Source: Roseobacter weihaiensis
Lineage (GTDB): Bacteria; Pseudomonadota; Alphaproteobacteria; Rhodobacterales; Rhodobacteraceae
Reading direction: 5' to 3'
Length of the DNA: 64,000 nt
Assembly (NCBI RefSeq): GCF_020622345.1
Contig: NZ_JACNMO010000028.1
Location: 1-64,000, forward strand
Part shown: positions 54,589 through 62,780 of the stretch, piece by piece
Layout: each line of letters opens with the position of its first letter
Position numbering within the stretch: the stretch's first letter is position 1
The notes under the pieces: model-generated
What the model was told of the DNA's origin: nothing
Seen by the model: only the letters and a program-made list of their open reading frames with translations
Databases searched by the model: none
Program-made: the position numbers and the translations under genes

Positions 54589-54633
54589 CACTCGCCAGCT
54601 TTGAAACGGCGCGGCTGCGCCGCACGTCATGTC

Positions 54634-54661
54634 CTGCGTCTTTCTTTCTTGAAAGACGCAG
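54634..54661. repeat. Perfect 11-bp inverted repeat between the redoxin and alcohol dehydrogenase genes
   Basis: CTGCGTCTTTC and GAAAGACGCAG flank TTTCTT, 46 bases after the redoxin stop. A second smaller stem (GCGGC-TGC-GCCGC) is just before it. No terminal U-run on either side, so termination by it alone is uncertain. Confidence 0.6.
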
Positions 54662-54828
54662 TGCTGCCGCCTGTTGTGACGCGCGGATGTTGTGGAAAAT
54701 TCGTTCAGCATCTTGCAACCGGCTCTGAGCATTGAGAACCGCCTGGACAACTGGCGATCTCGTGGTTGGCAATTTGCTGCGGGCCCCGTATCTGTGCCAA
54801 ATACTTCTGGTCACTGAAAGGGTTTGAG

Positions 54829-55974
54829 ATGACGCCGACTGCCAATTGGTCCTATCCGACTGCAATACGTTTTGGGGCGGGCCGCCTTTCCGAGTTGGGG
54901 GAAGCGTGCCGCACGGCGGATATCAAGGCCCCCTTGCTTGTCACGGACAAGGGATTGGCAAATCTGCCGATCACCACGCGGGCATTGGACCTTCTGGAGG
55001 CGGCTGGTCTGGGCCGGGCGCTCTTTGCAGATGTCGATCCGAACCCTACGGAGCAGAATGTGGCGGCGGGCGTGCAGGCCTACCGCGCCGGCGGGCATGA
55101 CGGCGTGGTGGCCTTTGGCGGTGGCTCGGGCCTCGATCTGGGTAAAGCGGTGGCTTTCATGGCGGGGCAAACGCGACCTCTGTGGGATTTTGAGGATATC
55201 GGGGACTGGTGGACGCGCGCTGATGCGGCGACCATTGCGCCGGTCATCGCTGTGCCCACCACCGCAGGCACCGGATCAGAGGTCGGGCGCGCCAGCGTCA
55301 TCACCAATGCGGCGACCCATGAAAAGAAGATCATTTTCCACCCCCACATGTTGCCAGAGGTGGTCATCTGTGACCCGGAACTGACCGTGGGCATGCCGCC
55401 TGCGATTACGGCGGGCACCGGCATGGACGCCTTTGCCCATTGTCTGGAAGCCTATTGTTCGCCGCACTACCACCCGATGAGCCAGGGCATTGCACTGGAG
55501 GGGATGCGGCTGGTCAAGGACAACCTGCTGCTGGCGTTCCAGGACGGACAGAACATCGACGCCCGCGCGCATATGATGTCAGCGGCGGCAATGGGGGCTA
55601 CAGCCTTTCAAAAGGGTCTGGGGGCGATTCATGCGCTGTCGCATCCCATCGGGGCTGTGCATCATACGCACCATGGCACGACCAACGCGGTGGTCATGCT
55701 GCAGGTCTTGCAGTTCAACAAACCCAAGGTGCGCCGTCCTCTGGCGCGCGCGGCGAATTATCTCAGCATTTCGGGCGGTTTTGAGGGGTTCTGCGCCTAT
55801 GTGAAGGACCTCAACACCCAGTTGGGCATTCCCGCGACGCTGACGGATTTGGGGGTAGCGGACCCCGATCTCGATACGCTCGTTGCCTCGGCCCTGACAG
55901 ATCCGAGCTGTGGGGGCAACCCGGTCAAGATGACGCCGAGCAATACCAGAAAACTCTTTGAGGCGTGTTTCTGA
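54829..55974 (+). CDS. Iron-containing alcohol dehydrogenase
   Basis: A 381-residue group III alcohol dehydrogenase. Cofactor motif VVAFGGGSGLDLGKAVAFMA, and the metal ligands in the pattern Asp and His of GTGMDAFAHCLEAY, plus His of LGAIHALSHPIGAVHHTHHG. It reduces or oxidises a short alcohol or aldehyde with NAD(P). The start at 54829 is an ATG behind GGGTTTGAG; the frame is open further upstream but without family resemblance. Five bases separate it from the convergent TSUP gene. Confidence 0.92.
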   Translation: MTPTANWSYPTAIRFGAGRLSELGEACRTADIKAPLLVTDKGLANLPITTRALDLLEAAGLGRALFADVDPNPTEQNVAAGVQAYRAGGHDGVVAFGGGSGLDLGKAVAFMAGQTRPLWDFEDIGDWWTRADAATIAPVIAVPTTAGTGSEVGRASVITNAATHEKKIIFHPHMLPEVVICDPELTVGMPPAITAGTGMDAFAHCLEAYCSPHYHPMSQGIALEGMRLVKDNLLLAFQDGQNIDARAHMMSAAAMGATAFQKGLGAIHALSHPIGAVHHTHHGTTNAVVMLQVLQFNKPKVRRPLARAANYLSISGGFEGFCAYVKDLNTQLGIPATLTDLGVADPDLDTLVASALTDPSCGGNPVKMTPSNTRKLFEACF

Positions 55975-55979
55975 GACGC

Positions 55980-56729
55980 TCAGACATACCAGATCGCACG
56001 GCGGATCAGGTTGAGGCCGAGAAAGAAAAACAGGATCATGATGGCGTTGCGAAAGGCTTCCACCGACATCTTTCGGCGGAAGAACTCCCCGATTGAAAAG
56101 CCGATGAGCGTGGGCAGCAGCATGGCAAAGGACACCCCCGCCAGCGGGCCGGTCAGAAAACCGATCTGCGCATAGGCGAAGACCAGCGGCAATGAACCGA
56201 CGGAGATCATGAAGCCGGTGGCGCGGATGAATTCGTCTTTGTCCACGCGTTTGGTTGCCAGATACATCGCCATGGGCGGGCCCCAGGCGGCAGTCATGCC
56301 ACCGATCACCCCGGCCAGCAGGGCAAAACCAACCTGGGCGGCCTTGTCGTAGCGGTCCGCAAGCGGGGGCAGCAGCCCTTTCCAACTGACAACGACAAAG
56401 ATCAGCACGGCAACGCCCAAGATGGCGAGCAATGCCCTGTCAGAGGTGTTTTGCGTGGCGTAGGCGGTTGTGCCAACACCCAGAAACAAGATCACCGCGA
56501 ATAGGCCGTAGCGGCGTGCGGTTCGCTGGAAGTACCCCCCACGGGCCATCTGCCAAAAGTTCGACCCCAGCATGGGAAAGAGCACCAGCGCGATGGCCGT
56601 GCGCGGATCGAGAAAAACTGTCATGAAGGCAATGGCAGCGGTGGGCAGCCCGATGCCGGTGATACCCTTGACGGCCCCCGACATCAAAAATGCTGCGGTT
56701 GCGATCAGGAGAAGAGTGGCGTGGTCCAA
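55980..56729 (-). CDS. TSUP (TauE/SafE) family membrane protein
   Basis: A 249-residue membrane protein with about eight helices. Repeat motifs: GAVKGITGIGLPTAAIAF and, in the second half, GGMTAAWGPPMAMYLATKRV. Anion substrate unknown. I chose the TTG at 56729 because GGAG lies eight bases upstream; the ATG at 56807 would overlap the gnd gene by 44 bases and add a Pro/Ser-rich tail. Confidence 0.85.
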   Translation of the reverse strand: MDHATLLLIATAAFLMSGAVKGITGIGLPTAAIAFMTVFLDPRTAIALVLFPMLGSNFWQMARGGYFQRTARRYGLFAVILFLGVGTTAYATQNTSDRALLAILGVAVLIFVVVSWKGLLPPLADRYDKAAQVGFALLAGVIGGMTAAWGPPMAMYLATKRVDKDEFIRATGFMISVGSLPLVFAYAQIGFLTGPLAGVSFAMLLPTLIGFSIGEFFRRKMSVEAFRNAIMILFFFLGLNLIRRAIWYV

Positions 56730-56763
56730 GCAGGGTACTCCGCTTTCGGGGGTGGTGGGCGTG

Positions 56764-58164
56764 TCACTCTTGCGCCCAGGGGCCATGCTGCCCGGTGCTA
56801 TTGTCATCGAGACGCATAAAACCGTGCAGCCCGAAATAATCGCGTTGGCCCTGGATCATATTTGCTGTGCCGCGGCTGGTGCGCAGCGTGTCGAAATAGG
56901 CCAGTCCGGACCCAAGCGCGGGGACGGCCAACCCGTGCAGAGCGGCCTGTGCGACAAGCCGGCGCAGAGCCTGATGGCTCGTCTTGAGGTGATTGGCGAA
57001 ATAGGGTGCGAAGGCCAGATTGCGGGTGCTATCCTCTGACAGAGCATCAGCCATATCATCCAGCATATCCGAGCGGATGATACAGCCCGCACGCCAGACC
57101 CGGGCGATCTCGGGCAAGGGCAGGGACCAGCCAAACTGCTGTGCGGCGGCAGCAATCATGCCAAACCCCTGCGCATAGCAAAGGATTTTGCCGGCGATCA
57201 GCGCCTGGGCCAAGCATTCTGTGTCGAGCGTGCCCGCGGCGAGGGCCTGGGGCGCCGCTCCGAAAATTGCCTCGCCCTGCGCGCGCGTGTTCCGCTGCGA
57301 GGAGAGATTTCGCGCGACAACCGCTGCTTCAATTGCGGGGATCGGGGCTGCCAGATGCTGTGCCTCAATCACGGTCCAGCGACCCGTGCCCTTTTGACCC
57401 GCAGCATCCACAATAACATCGAGGAGTGGCCGATCTGTCGCGGCATCATGGGCCTTGGCCACTTCTGCGGATATCTCCACGAGATAGGACCGCAGCGCCC
57501 CATCATTCCAGCGGGACAAAACGGCCCCGATGTCAGGGGCCGTCATCCCCATACCATCGCGCATCACGCCGTAGACTTCGGCGATCATCTGCATGTCGGC
57601 GTATTCGATACCGTTGTGCACAGCTTTGACAAAATGCCCGGCCCCTTCCTCGCCCAGCCATTTCGCGCAGGCTGTGCCGTCGTATTTCACGGCAATCGCC
57701 TCGAGGATCGGGGCGGCGCGCTGCCAATGTGCGGGATCGCCGCCGCCCATGATCGACGGCCCGTGGCGCGCCCCGTCCTCACCCCCCGAAACGCCGATCC
57801 CGATGAAGAGCCCGGTGGCCGCGCGCAGACGGCGGTTGGTGTCGTGAAAGTTCGCATTGCCGGCATCAATCAGCAGATCATCCGGCCCCAGCAGCGGGCG
57901 CAGGGCGGAAATCTGTTCGTCAACAGGGTCACCGGCAGGGACCATCAGGATGATGATACGCGGCTCTTTGAGCGCCCCGACAAGCTGCTGCAGGCTTTCG
58001 GTTGGGGTAATGCGCGCTGCCAGATCGCCTGCGTTCTGATGAAAGGTTTCGGTGGTTTTGGCCGTCCGGTTCCAGACGGCAATGTCGAACCCGTTTTCGG
58101 CGATGTTGAGCGCGAGCGCCGCTCCCATAGTGCCAAGGCCGATCAATCCGATGTCGCTGGGCAT
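56764..58164 (-). CDS. gnd: 6-phosphogluconate dehydrogenase (decarboxylating)
   Basis: The 466-residue enzyme converts 6-phosphogluconate and NADP+ to ribulose 5-phosphate and CO2. N-terminal Rossmann motif IGLIGLGTMGAALALNIAEN, the NADP-pocket Asn-Arg-Thr in VWNRTAKTTE, the signature GVSGGEDGARHGPSIMGGGD, the catalytic Lys in FVKAVHNGIEYADMQMIAEV, and YFDTLRTSRGTANMIQGQRD at the C-terminus. It is downstream of the idonate-type dehydrogenase gene on the same strand, 39 bases apart, consistent with a sugar-acid operon. Confidence 0.96.
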   Translation of the reverse strand: MPSDIGLIGLGTMGAALALNIAENGFDIAVWNRTAKTTETFHQNAGDLAARITPTESLQQLVGALKEPRIIILMVPAGDPVDEQISALRPLLGPDDLLIDAGNANFHDTNRRLRAATGLFIGIGVSGGEDGARHGPSIMGGGDPAHWQRAAPILEAIAVKYDGTACAKWLGEEGAGHFVKAVHNGIEYADMQMIAEVYGVMRDGMGMTAPDIGAVLSRWNDGALRSYLVEISAEVAKAHDAATDRPLLDVIVDAAGQKGTGRWTVIEAQHLAAPIPAIEAAVVARNLSSQRNTRAQGEAIFGAAPQALAAGTLDTECLAQALIAGKILCYAQGFGMIAAAAQQFGWSLPLPEIARVWRAGCIIRSDMLDDMADALSEDSTRNLAFAPYFANHLKTSHQALRRLVAQAALHGLAVPALGSGLAYFDTLRTSRGTANMIQGQRDYFGLHGFMRLDDNSTGQHGPWAQE

Positions 58165-58203
58165 GTGCGTTCCTTGTTCAGGGGTGGCGGGCAGAGGGTC
58201 GGT

Positions 58204-59235
58204 TCACGCAAAGGAGATTTGCGCTTTCATGGCCTGAGTGCGGTCACTGGCCAGATCAAAGGCGGCCACGGCATCGGTCAAGGGCAGGGTCTGCGTGATA
58301 AGGGGTTTCACATCGATCAGACCCTTTTGCATGAGCTCAACGCCGGTGAAGAACTCCGCGTGAAACCGGAAGGAGCCGCGCAATTCCAGCTCCTTGGCGG
58401 TCATCGCCTGCACCGGCAGGGTCATGTCACCGCCCAGGCCAAGCTGCACGATGATCCCGCCGGGGCGCAGGGCCGCGATCCCGCTTGAGAGGGCTGCCGC
58501 CACACCGGTGCATTCGAACAGGACATCAAAGGTTCCCTTGCCCGCCTGATAGCTGCTCAGCGCTTCCGGATCGTCGCGCCCGTTAATGACGACATCGGCC
58601 CCGTTCCGGGCGGCCATCTGCAGGGTGAAATCGGTGAGGTCGGTGGCGACGATCTCTGCCGCCCCCGCGCGCCGTGCGGCCAGGATCGACAGCATCCCGA
58701 TCGGGCCGCAGCCGGTGACCAGCACGCGCTTTCCCATCAGCGGACCTGCTTGCCTGACCGCGTGCAGACAGACGGCCAGCGGTTCGGCCATCGCGGCCTC
58801 CCCCGCGCTCAGCCCGTCCGCCGGGGCGCATTGGGCGGCCTCGGCGACCAGCACCTGCCGAAACGCGCCCTGAATATGCGGAAAGGGCATTGCAGAGCCG
58901 TAAAACCGCATGTTCAGGCAGTGGTTGTGTTTGCCTTCATGACAATACGCACACGTATGGCAGGGGCGTGACGGGGACACCGCCACGAGCTGTCCGACCT
59001 TGAGTGTGTCGACACCTTCACCAAGGGCCGTGACGTGGCCTGCAACCTCGTGGCCGAGGATCATCGGTTCCCTGAGCCGGACCGTGCCAAAGCCGCCGTG
59101 ATTGTAGTAATGCAGGTCAGATCCGCAGATACCGCCGGTCGCCAGTGCGATCTGGACCTCGCCGGGGCCGGGCTGCTGGGGGTCATGCTCTTCGAGACGC
59201 AGATCGCGGGCTGCGTGGATCACAAGCGATTTCAT
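58204..59235 (-). CDS. Zinc-dependent polyol/sugar-acid dehydrogenase (L-idonate 5-dehydrogenase-like)
   Basis: A 343-residue medium-chain dehydrogenase. The catalytic zinc site is in GGICGSDLHYYNHGG and ILGHEVAGHVTALG; the structural zinc has four Cys in CHTCAYCHEGKHNHC; the NAD site is VLVTGCGPIGMLSILAARRA. This is the L-idonate / sorbitol dehydrogenase group. With the SDR gene at 59353 and gnd it would take L-idonate to 5-ketogluconate, then gluconate. The ATG at 59235 follows AGAGG. Confidence 0.85.
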   Translation of the reverse strand: MKSLVIHAARDLRLEEHDPQQPGPGEVQIALATGGICGSDLHYYNHGGFGTVRLREPMILGHEVAGHVTALGEGVDTLKVGQLVAVSPSRPCHTCAYCHEGKHNHCLNMRFYGSAMPFPHIQGAFRQVLVAEAAQCAPADGLSAGEAAMAEPLAVCLHAVRQAGPLMGKRVLVTGCGPIGMLSILAARRAGAAEIVATDLTDFTLQMAARNGADVVINGRDDPEALSSYQAGKGTFDVLFECTGVAAALSSGIAALRPGGIIVQLGLGGDMTLPVQAMTAKELELRGSFRFHAEFFTGVELMQKGLIDVKPLITQTLPLTDAVAAFDLASDRTQAMKAQISFA

Positions 59236-59295
59236 AGAGGCCTCTTTCATCTGGTCATGCCGTGGTCTGCCAGACCTGCTCTGCTTGACTTTGAG

Positions 59296-59309
59296 TGTTA
59301 ACGGTAAAA
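59296..59309. promoter_or_regulatory. LacI-family operator between the divergent dehydrogenase genes
   Basis: TGTTAACGGTAAAA matches the LacI-family half-site consensus TGNTANCGNTANCA at all but one base. It lies in the 117-base region between the starts at 59235 and 59353, where a GntR/IdnR-type LacI regulator would act on both genes. No regulator gene is in the window. Confidence 0.55.
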
Positions 59310-59352
59310 TAAGCGGGACGGATTGGCATTGTCGAGCACAAAGAGGAATACC

Positions 59353-60111
59353 ATGTCACTGAGCCTATTTGATCTGACAGGCCGTCGCGCCCTGATTACC
59401 GGGTCCTCGCAGGGGATCGGTTTTGCGCTGGCCAAGGGCCTGCAGGCCGCTGGCGCAGAGGTTATCCTGAACGGCCGCGATACCGCAAAACTCGACGATG
59501 CAACCAAGCAGCTGAGCGGCACGGTACACCAACTGGCCTTTGACGCGACCGATCACGATGTCGTGCGTGCGGCTGTCGATGGCTTTGAGGCCGAAGTCGG
59601 GGCCATCGATATCCTGGTGAACAACGCGGGCATGCAGCACCGCACCCCGCTTGAGGACTTTCCCGCAGATGCTTTCGAACGGCTGATGCAGACCAATATC
59701 GCCAGCGTCTTTCACGTCGGGCAAGCCTGCGCGCGGCATATGATCGGGCGCGGCAAAGGCAAGATCATCAACATTGCCTCGGTACAGACCGCGCTCGCCC
59801 GTCCGGGTATTGCACCCTACACGATGACCAAAGGCGCTGTTGCCAATCTGACCAAAGGCATGGCCACCGACTGGGCGAAATACGGGCTTCAGTGCAATGG
59901 GCTGGCGCCGGGGTATTTCGATACGCCCCTCAATGCAGCCCTCGTTGCGGACCCTGAGTTTTCGGCCTGGCTGGAAAACCGCACGCCTGCCGGACGCTGG
60001 GGCAAAGTCGAGGAACTGGTGGGAACCTGTATTTTCCTCGCCTCCGACGCGTCATCCTTTGTGAACGGCACAACGGTTTTTGTGGATGGCGGGATCACGG
60101 CCTCGCTTTGA
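59353..60111 (+). CDS. Short-chain dehydrogenase, gluconate 5-dehydrogenase (IdnO)-like
   Basis: A 252-residue SDR. Cofactor site ALITGSSQGIGFALAKGLQA, catalytic Ser in IINIASVQTALA, and Tyr-Lys in APYTMTKGAVANL; the N-terminus MSLSLFDLTGRRALIT matches gluconate 5-dehydrogenases. It reduces 5-ketogluconate to gluconate. The ATG at 59353 is preceded by AAAGAGGAAT. Confidence 0.88.
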   Translation: MSLSLFDLTGRRALITGSSQGIGFALAKGLQAAGAEVILNGRDTAKLDDATKQLSGTVHQLAFDATDHDVVRAAVDGFEAEVGAIDILVNNAGMQHRTPLEDFPADAFERLMQTNIASVFHVGQACARHMIGRGKGKIINIASVQTALARPGIAPYTMTKGAVANLTKGMATDWAKYGLQCNGLAPGYFDTPLNAALVADPEFSAWLENRTPAGRWGKVEELVGTCIFLASDASSFVNGTTVFVDGGITASL

Positions 60112-60156
60112 GCGTCATCTATTGATTTTCGCGAACAGAGCGACAGCTTGTTGTCT

Positions 60157-60843
60157 ATGAGCGACAGGACCTTCAAAGCCAGCCTTTTGAACGCGCTCCT
60201 TGTGCTGGTCCTCTGTCTTTTCGCGGTGCCCTTTGCGATTTACGCGGTCGGGCGCGGCTTTGATGTGGGGGAGATGCAGGAACAACTGTCGTCGCGGCTG
60301 TTTCACAGCGGCGCGGGGCTCTCCAATGCGGCGATCTACGGCCATATGGTGGCGGGCGGGATCATCACCGCGCTGGCACCGCTTCAGTTGTTGCGCGTCG
60401 TGCGCCGGCGTGCGCCGGTACTACACCGCATCAGCGGATATCTCGTTGCAGGCCTGTCGGTCCTGACCGGGGCGGGCGGGCTCTACTACATCGCCATGCA
60501 GGGCACGATCGGCGGGCCGGTGATGGATCTGGGCTTTGGCCTTTATGGCGCGTTGATGCTGTTTGGCGCGTTCAAGACGGTGCAACTGGCCCGCATCCGC
60601 CATCCGGATCACCGGCTCTGGGCAGAGCGGCTGGTGATCCTCGCGCTGGCGTCATGGCTTTACCGCGTCCACTATGGACTTTGGGAGATCACCACAGGCG
60701 GCATTGGATCACGGCCCGATTTTTCGGGACCCTTCGATCTTGTTCAGGTCTTTGCCTTCTATCTGCCCTATCTTGCGCTGCATGCGTGGGTCTGGCACCG
60801 GCGCGCGCGCCGGTATCCCGACCCGGTCACGCTTCAACCTTGA
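60157..60843 (+). CDS. DUF2306 family membrane protein
   Basis: A 228-residue protein with seven predicted helices, one His-containing (IYGHMVAGGIITALAPLQLL), and HRISGYLVAGLSVLTGAGGLYY, characters of DUF2306. Function unknown. The start may also be the TTG at 60148. The end overlaps the convergent exonuclease gene by 17 bases. Confidence 0.84.
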   Translation: MSDRTFKASLLNALLVLVLCLFAVPFAIYAVGRGFDVGEMQEQLSSRLFHSGAGLSNAAIYGHMVAGGIITALAPLQLLRVVRRRAPVLHRISGYLVAGLSVLTGAGGLYYIAMQGTIGGPVMDLGFGLYGALMLFGAFKTVQLARIRHPDHRLWAERLVILALASWLYRVHYGLWEITTGGIGSRPDFSGPFDLVQVFAFYLPYLALHAWVWHRRARRYPDPVTLQP

Positions 60844-62224
60844 GAATGCGTTTGTGCTTGCGCACTTCGGCGCGGATGTCCTGAAAGGTAATCAGACCGC
60901 GCGCTTCCAGAATGGGGATCATGGCAACCAGCGCTTGCGCCGTGGCAAGGGCGTCCCCAAGGGCGGTGTGGCGGACATCTTCGGGGATTTGCACATCGAG
61001 GCGCTGGCAAAGGGCGTCAAGCGTGTGTTCGGCCGAGCCGCCAAAGACCACCGCGGACAGATGCACGGTATCGAGTATCGCGTTGTCAAAGGTGATGTCC
61101 TGCCCTTTGGTCTGCTGGCGCAGGAACGCCATGTCGAAGGGGGCGTTATGGGCAATGAGCACCGCATCCCCGGTGAACTGATGAAACCTGCGGCACACCA
61201 CATCAAAGCCCGGCGCATCGGCAACCATCGCATCCGTGACATGATGCACAGCCGTGGAGCCTGGCGGGATCGGCCGCCCGGGATTGACCAGCGTGTCAAA
61301 GGCTTCGCCTGCCACGATCTTGCCATTTACAATGCGCACGGCCCCCAGTTGCACGACGGCATCCCGTGCGGGGTCAAGCCCGGTCGTTTCACTGTCAAAG
61401 ACCACGAAGGTCAGATCCCGCAGGGCGGTCTGATCCAGATCGCTGGGCGTTTCCTTGTCCAAAAGATCAAAGTCATAGACAAGCGGTCGCGCCGCATCGG
61501 GGGAGAGCGGCTCCAGCATCAGCGTATAGCCTGCATCCTCTCCGAAAAGACGGATATGGCCGCGATAAAGCGCGCCGGAGCAGCCTTTGAGCGTGATTTT
61601 TTCACGCAGGGTTTTGTGCTTTCTGAGCTGCGCCAGCGCTGCATCAATCGATTGCGCATCAAGATAGTCAAAGACCGATCCGTTCAGCCGGGCGGGGCAT
61701 TCGCGCTCCATCAGTTCGGCCGCCTGACCATCGTAGAGAATGATCTGATGGTCATGCCGGGCGACGATGACTGCCACCGGAATGTCCGAGAGGATTTGCA
61801 AGAACTGGCCGCGCTGTGCTTCGAGCCGCGCGATGCGCTGTGTAGCCTCCTCGGGCGCGTTAGGGGTCTCCGCGCTGAGCTTTTTGTGGATCGCCGCGAC
61901 GGCGGGGGCCAGATCGCCCAGATACTTTGCCGCCTCTGCCTCGATGTCCTGATGCACCTTTGCGTGGGTTCTGACCCGCAGCCCTGCGGCCAGCGCCTCA
62001 ATCGGCTTGCAGACGTTTTCATCAAAGAGCAGCCAGACCACCACCACCAGCCCCAGGATCCCGAAACCGCTCAGCGCGCCTGCCGTCACGAAAGGGGAGA
62101 GCGCGTCGCTCAGCCCAAGCTGCCGGTATCCGATGAAAAGGGCGGCAAAACTGAGCGTGACGCTGCCGAGCGCCATCAGGCAAAAGAACAAAAAGACGCG
62201 CAGACGCAGGCTGAGGTTTTCCAT
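60827..62224 (-). CDS. Membrane-anchored sensor fused to a DnaQ-type 3'-5' exonuclease
   Basis: A 465-residue protein. Two N-terminal helices (VFLFFCLMALGSVTLSFAAL and FGILGLVVVVWLLFD) are followed by a HAMP-like helix, a PAS-like domain (around 135-230: FLQILSDIPVAVIVARHDHQ), and a C-terminal exonuclease with the complete DEDDh set: FDSETTGLDP, HNAPFDMAFLRQ and HTALGDALATAQ. The exonuclease is on the cytoplasmic side. Members of this fusion often accompany acetate permease (actP) and DUF294 genes; the latter is 550 bases upstream. The start at 62224 is one base past the upstream stop. Confidence 0.85.
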   Translation of the reverse strand: MENLSLRLRVFLFFCLMALGSVTLSFAALFIGYRQLGLSDALSPFVTAGALSGFGILGLVVVVWLLFDENVCKPIEALAAGLRVRTHAKVHQDIEAEAAKYLGDLAPAVAAIHKKLSAETPNAPEEATQRIARLEAQRGQFLQILSDIPVAVIVARHDHQIILYDGQAAELMERECPARLNGSVFDYLDAQSIDAALAQLRKHKTLREKITLKGCSGALYRGHIRLFGEDAGYTLMLEPLSPDAARPLVYDFDLLDKETPSDLDQTALRDLTFVVFDSETTGLDPARDAVVQLGAVRIVNGKIVAGEAFDTLVNPGRPIPPGSTAVHHVTDAMVADAPGFDVVCRRFHQFTGDAVLIAHNAPFDMAFLRQQTKGQDITFDNAILDTVHLSAVVFGGSAEHTLDALCQRLDVQIPEDVRHTALGDALATAQALVAMIPILEARGLITFQDIRAEVRKHKRILKVEA

Positions 62225-62225
62225 C

Positions 62226-62747
62226 TCACACCTCCGCGCAGGCGACCTGCAAGACGGGATCGGAGGCCTGTACCGCAATCCACTCAGCCCCCAGAACCGC
62301 GCCATCCGTGCCAAATTCGACGCCGTCCACGATATCAGCCCGCCGTCCGCCGTCGCAGTCAAAGAGCATGGGCACTTTGGCGGTGCGGGTCCACCGACCA
62401 TAAAACACCAGATCGACAATGCGCTGGTCGGGCTGCCGGGGGTGGGTGCGCATGGTGGCCTGATCGACGGCGACAAACCGGCTGACGAAGGGCGACGCGT
62501 AGGTCCAGGGCCGGTAGAAGGCGGTTTCCTCGACGGTTTGCGCGACAACGAACCCTTCCGGCATGGTGGCCTTGGTGCGCTCAAACCAGCCGTATTCGCT
62601 GGAGATAGTCGCCACCAGCATCGCCACGCCCGCCGATACCGGCACCAGCCAAGACGGCAGGCGGCCCTTCAACACGCGATTGACTGCCCAGACAATGAGC
62701 GCCATGGCGACACCTGCCATGATCGTCCCGATCAGTTCGAAAAACAT
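62226..62747 (-). CDS. Membrane protein of unknown function
   Basis: A 173-residue protein with two N-terminal helices (LIGTIMAGVAMALIVWAVNR and LVPVSAGVAMLVATI) and a C-terminal extracytoplasmic domain with two Cys (MLFDCDGGRR and LQVACAEV). I recognise no family. It sits directly between the DUF294 gene and the exonuclease-sensor gene, and may be translated with them. Confidence 0.75.
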   Translation of the reverse strand: MFFELIGTIMAGVAMALIVWAVNRVLKGRLPSWLVPVSAGVAMLVATISSEYGWFERTKATMPEGFVVAQTVEETAFYRPWTYASPFVSRFVAVDQATMRTHPRQPDQRIVDLVFYGRWTRTAKVPMLFDCDGGRRADIVDGVEFGTDGAVLGAEWIAVQASDPVLQVACAEV

Positions 62748-62780
62748 ATGCCTTCCCCTCCCTCAGGTCCTTAAGACATC

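Noticed and set aside
60674-62485. 603-residue plus-strand frame opposite the exonuclease gene
   Set aside because: The minus strand holds the DEDDh motifs in order; the plus frame has none.
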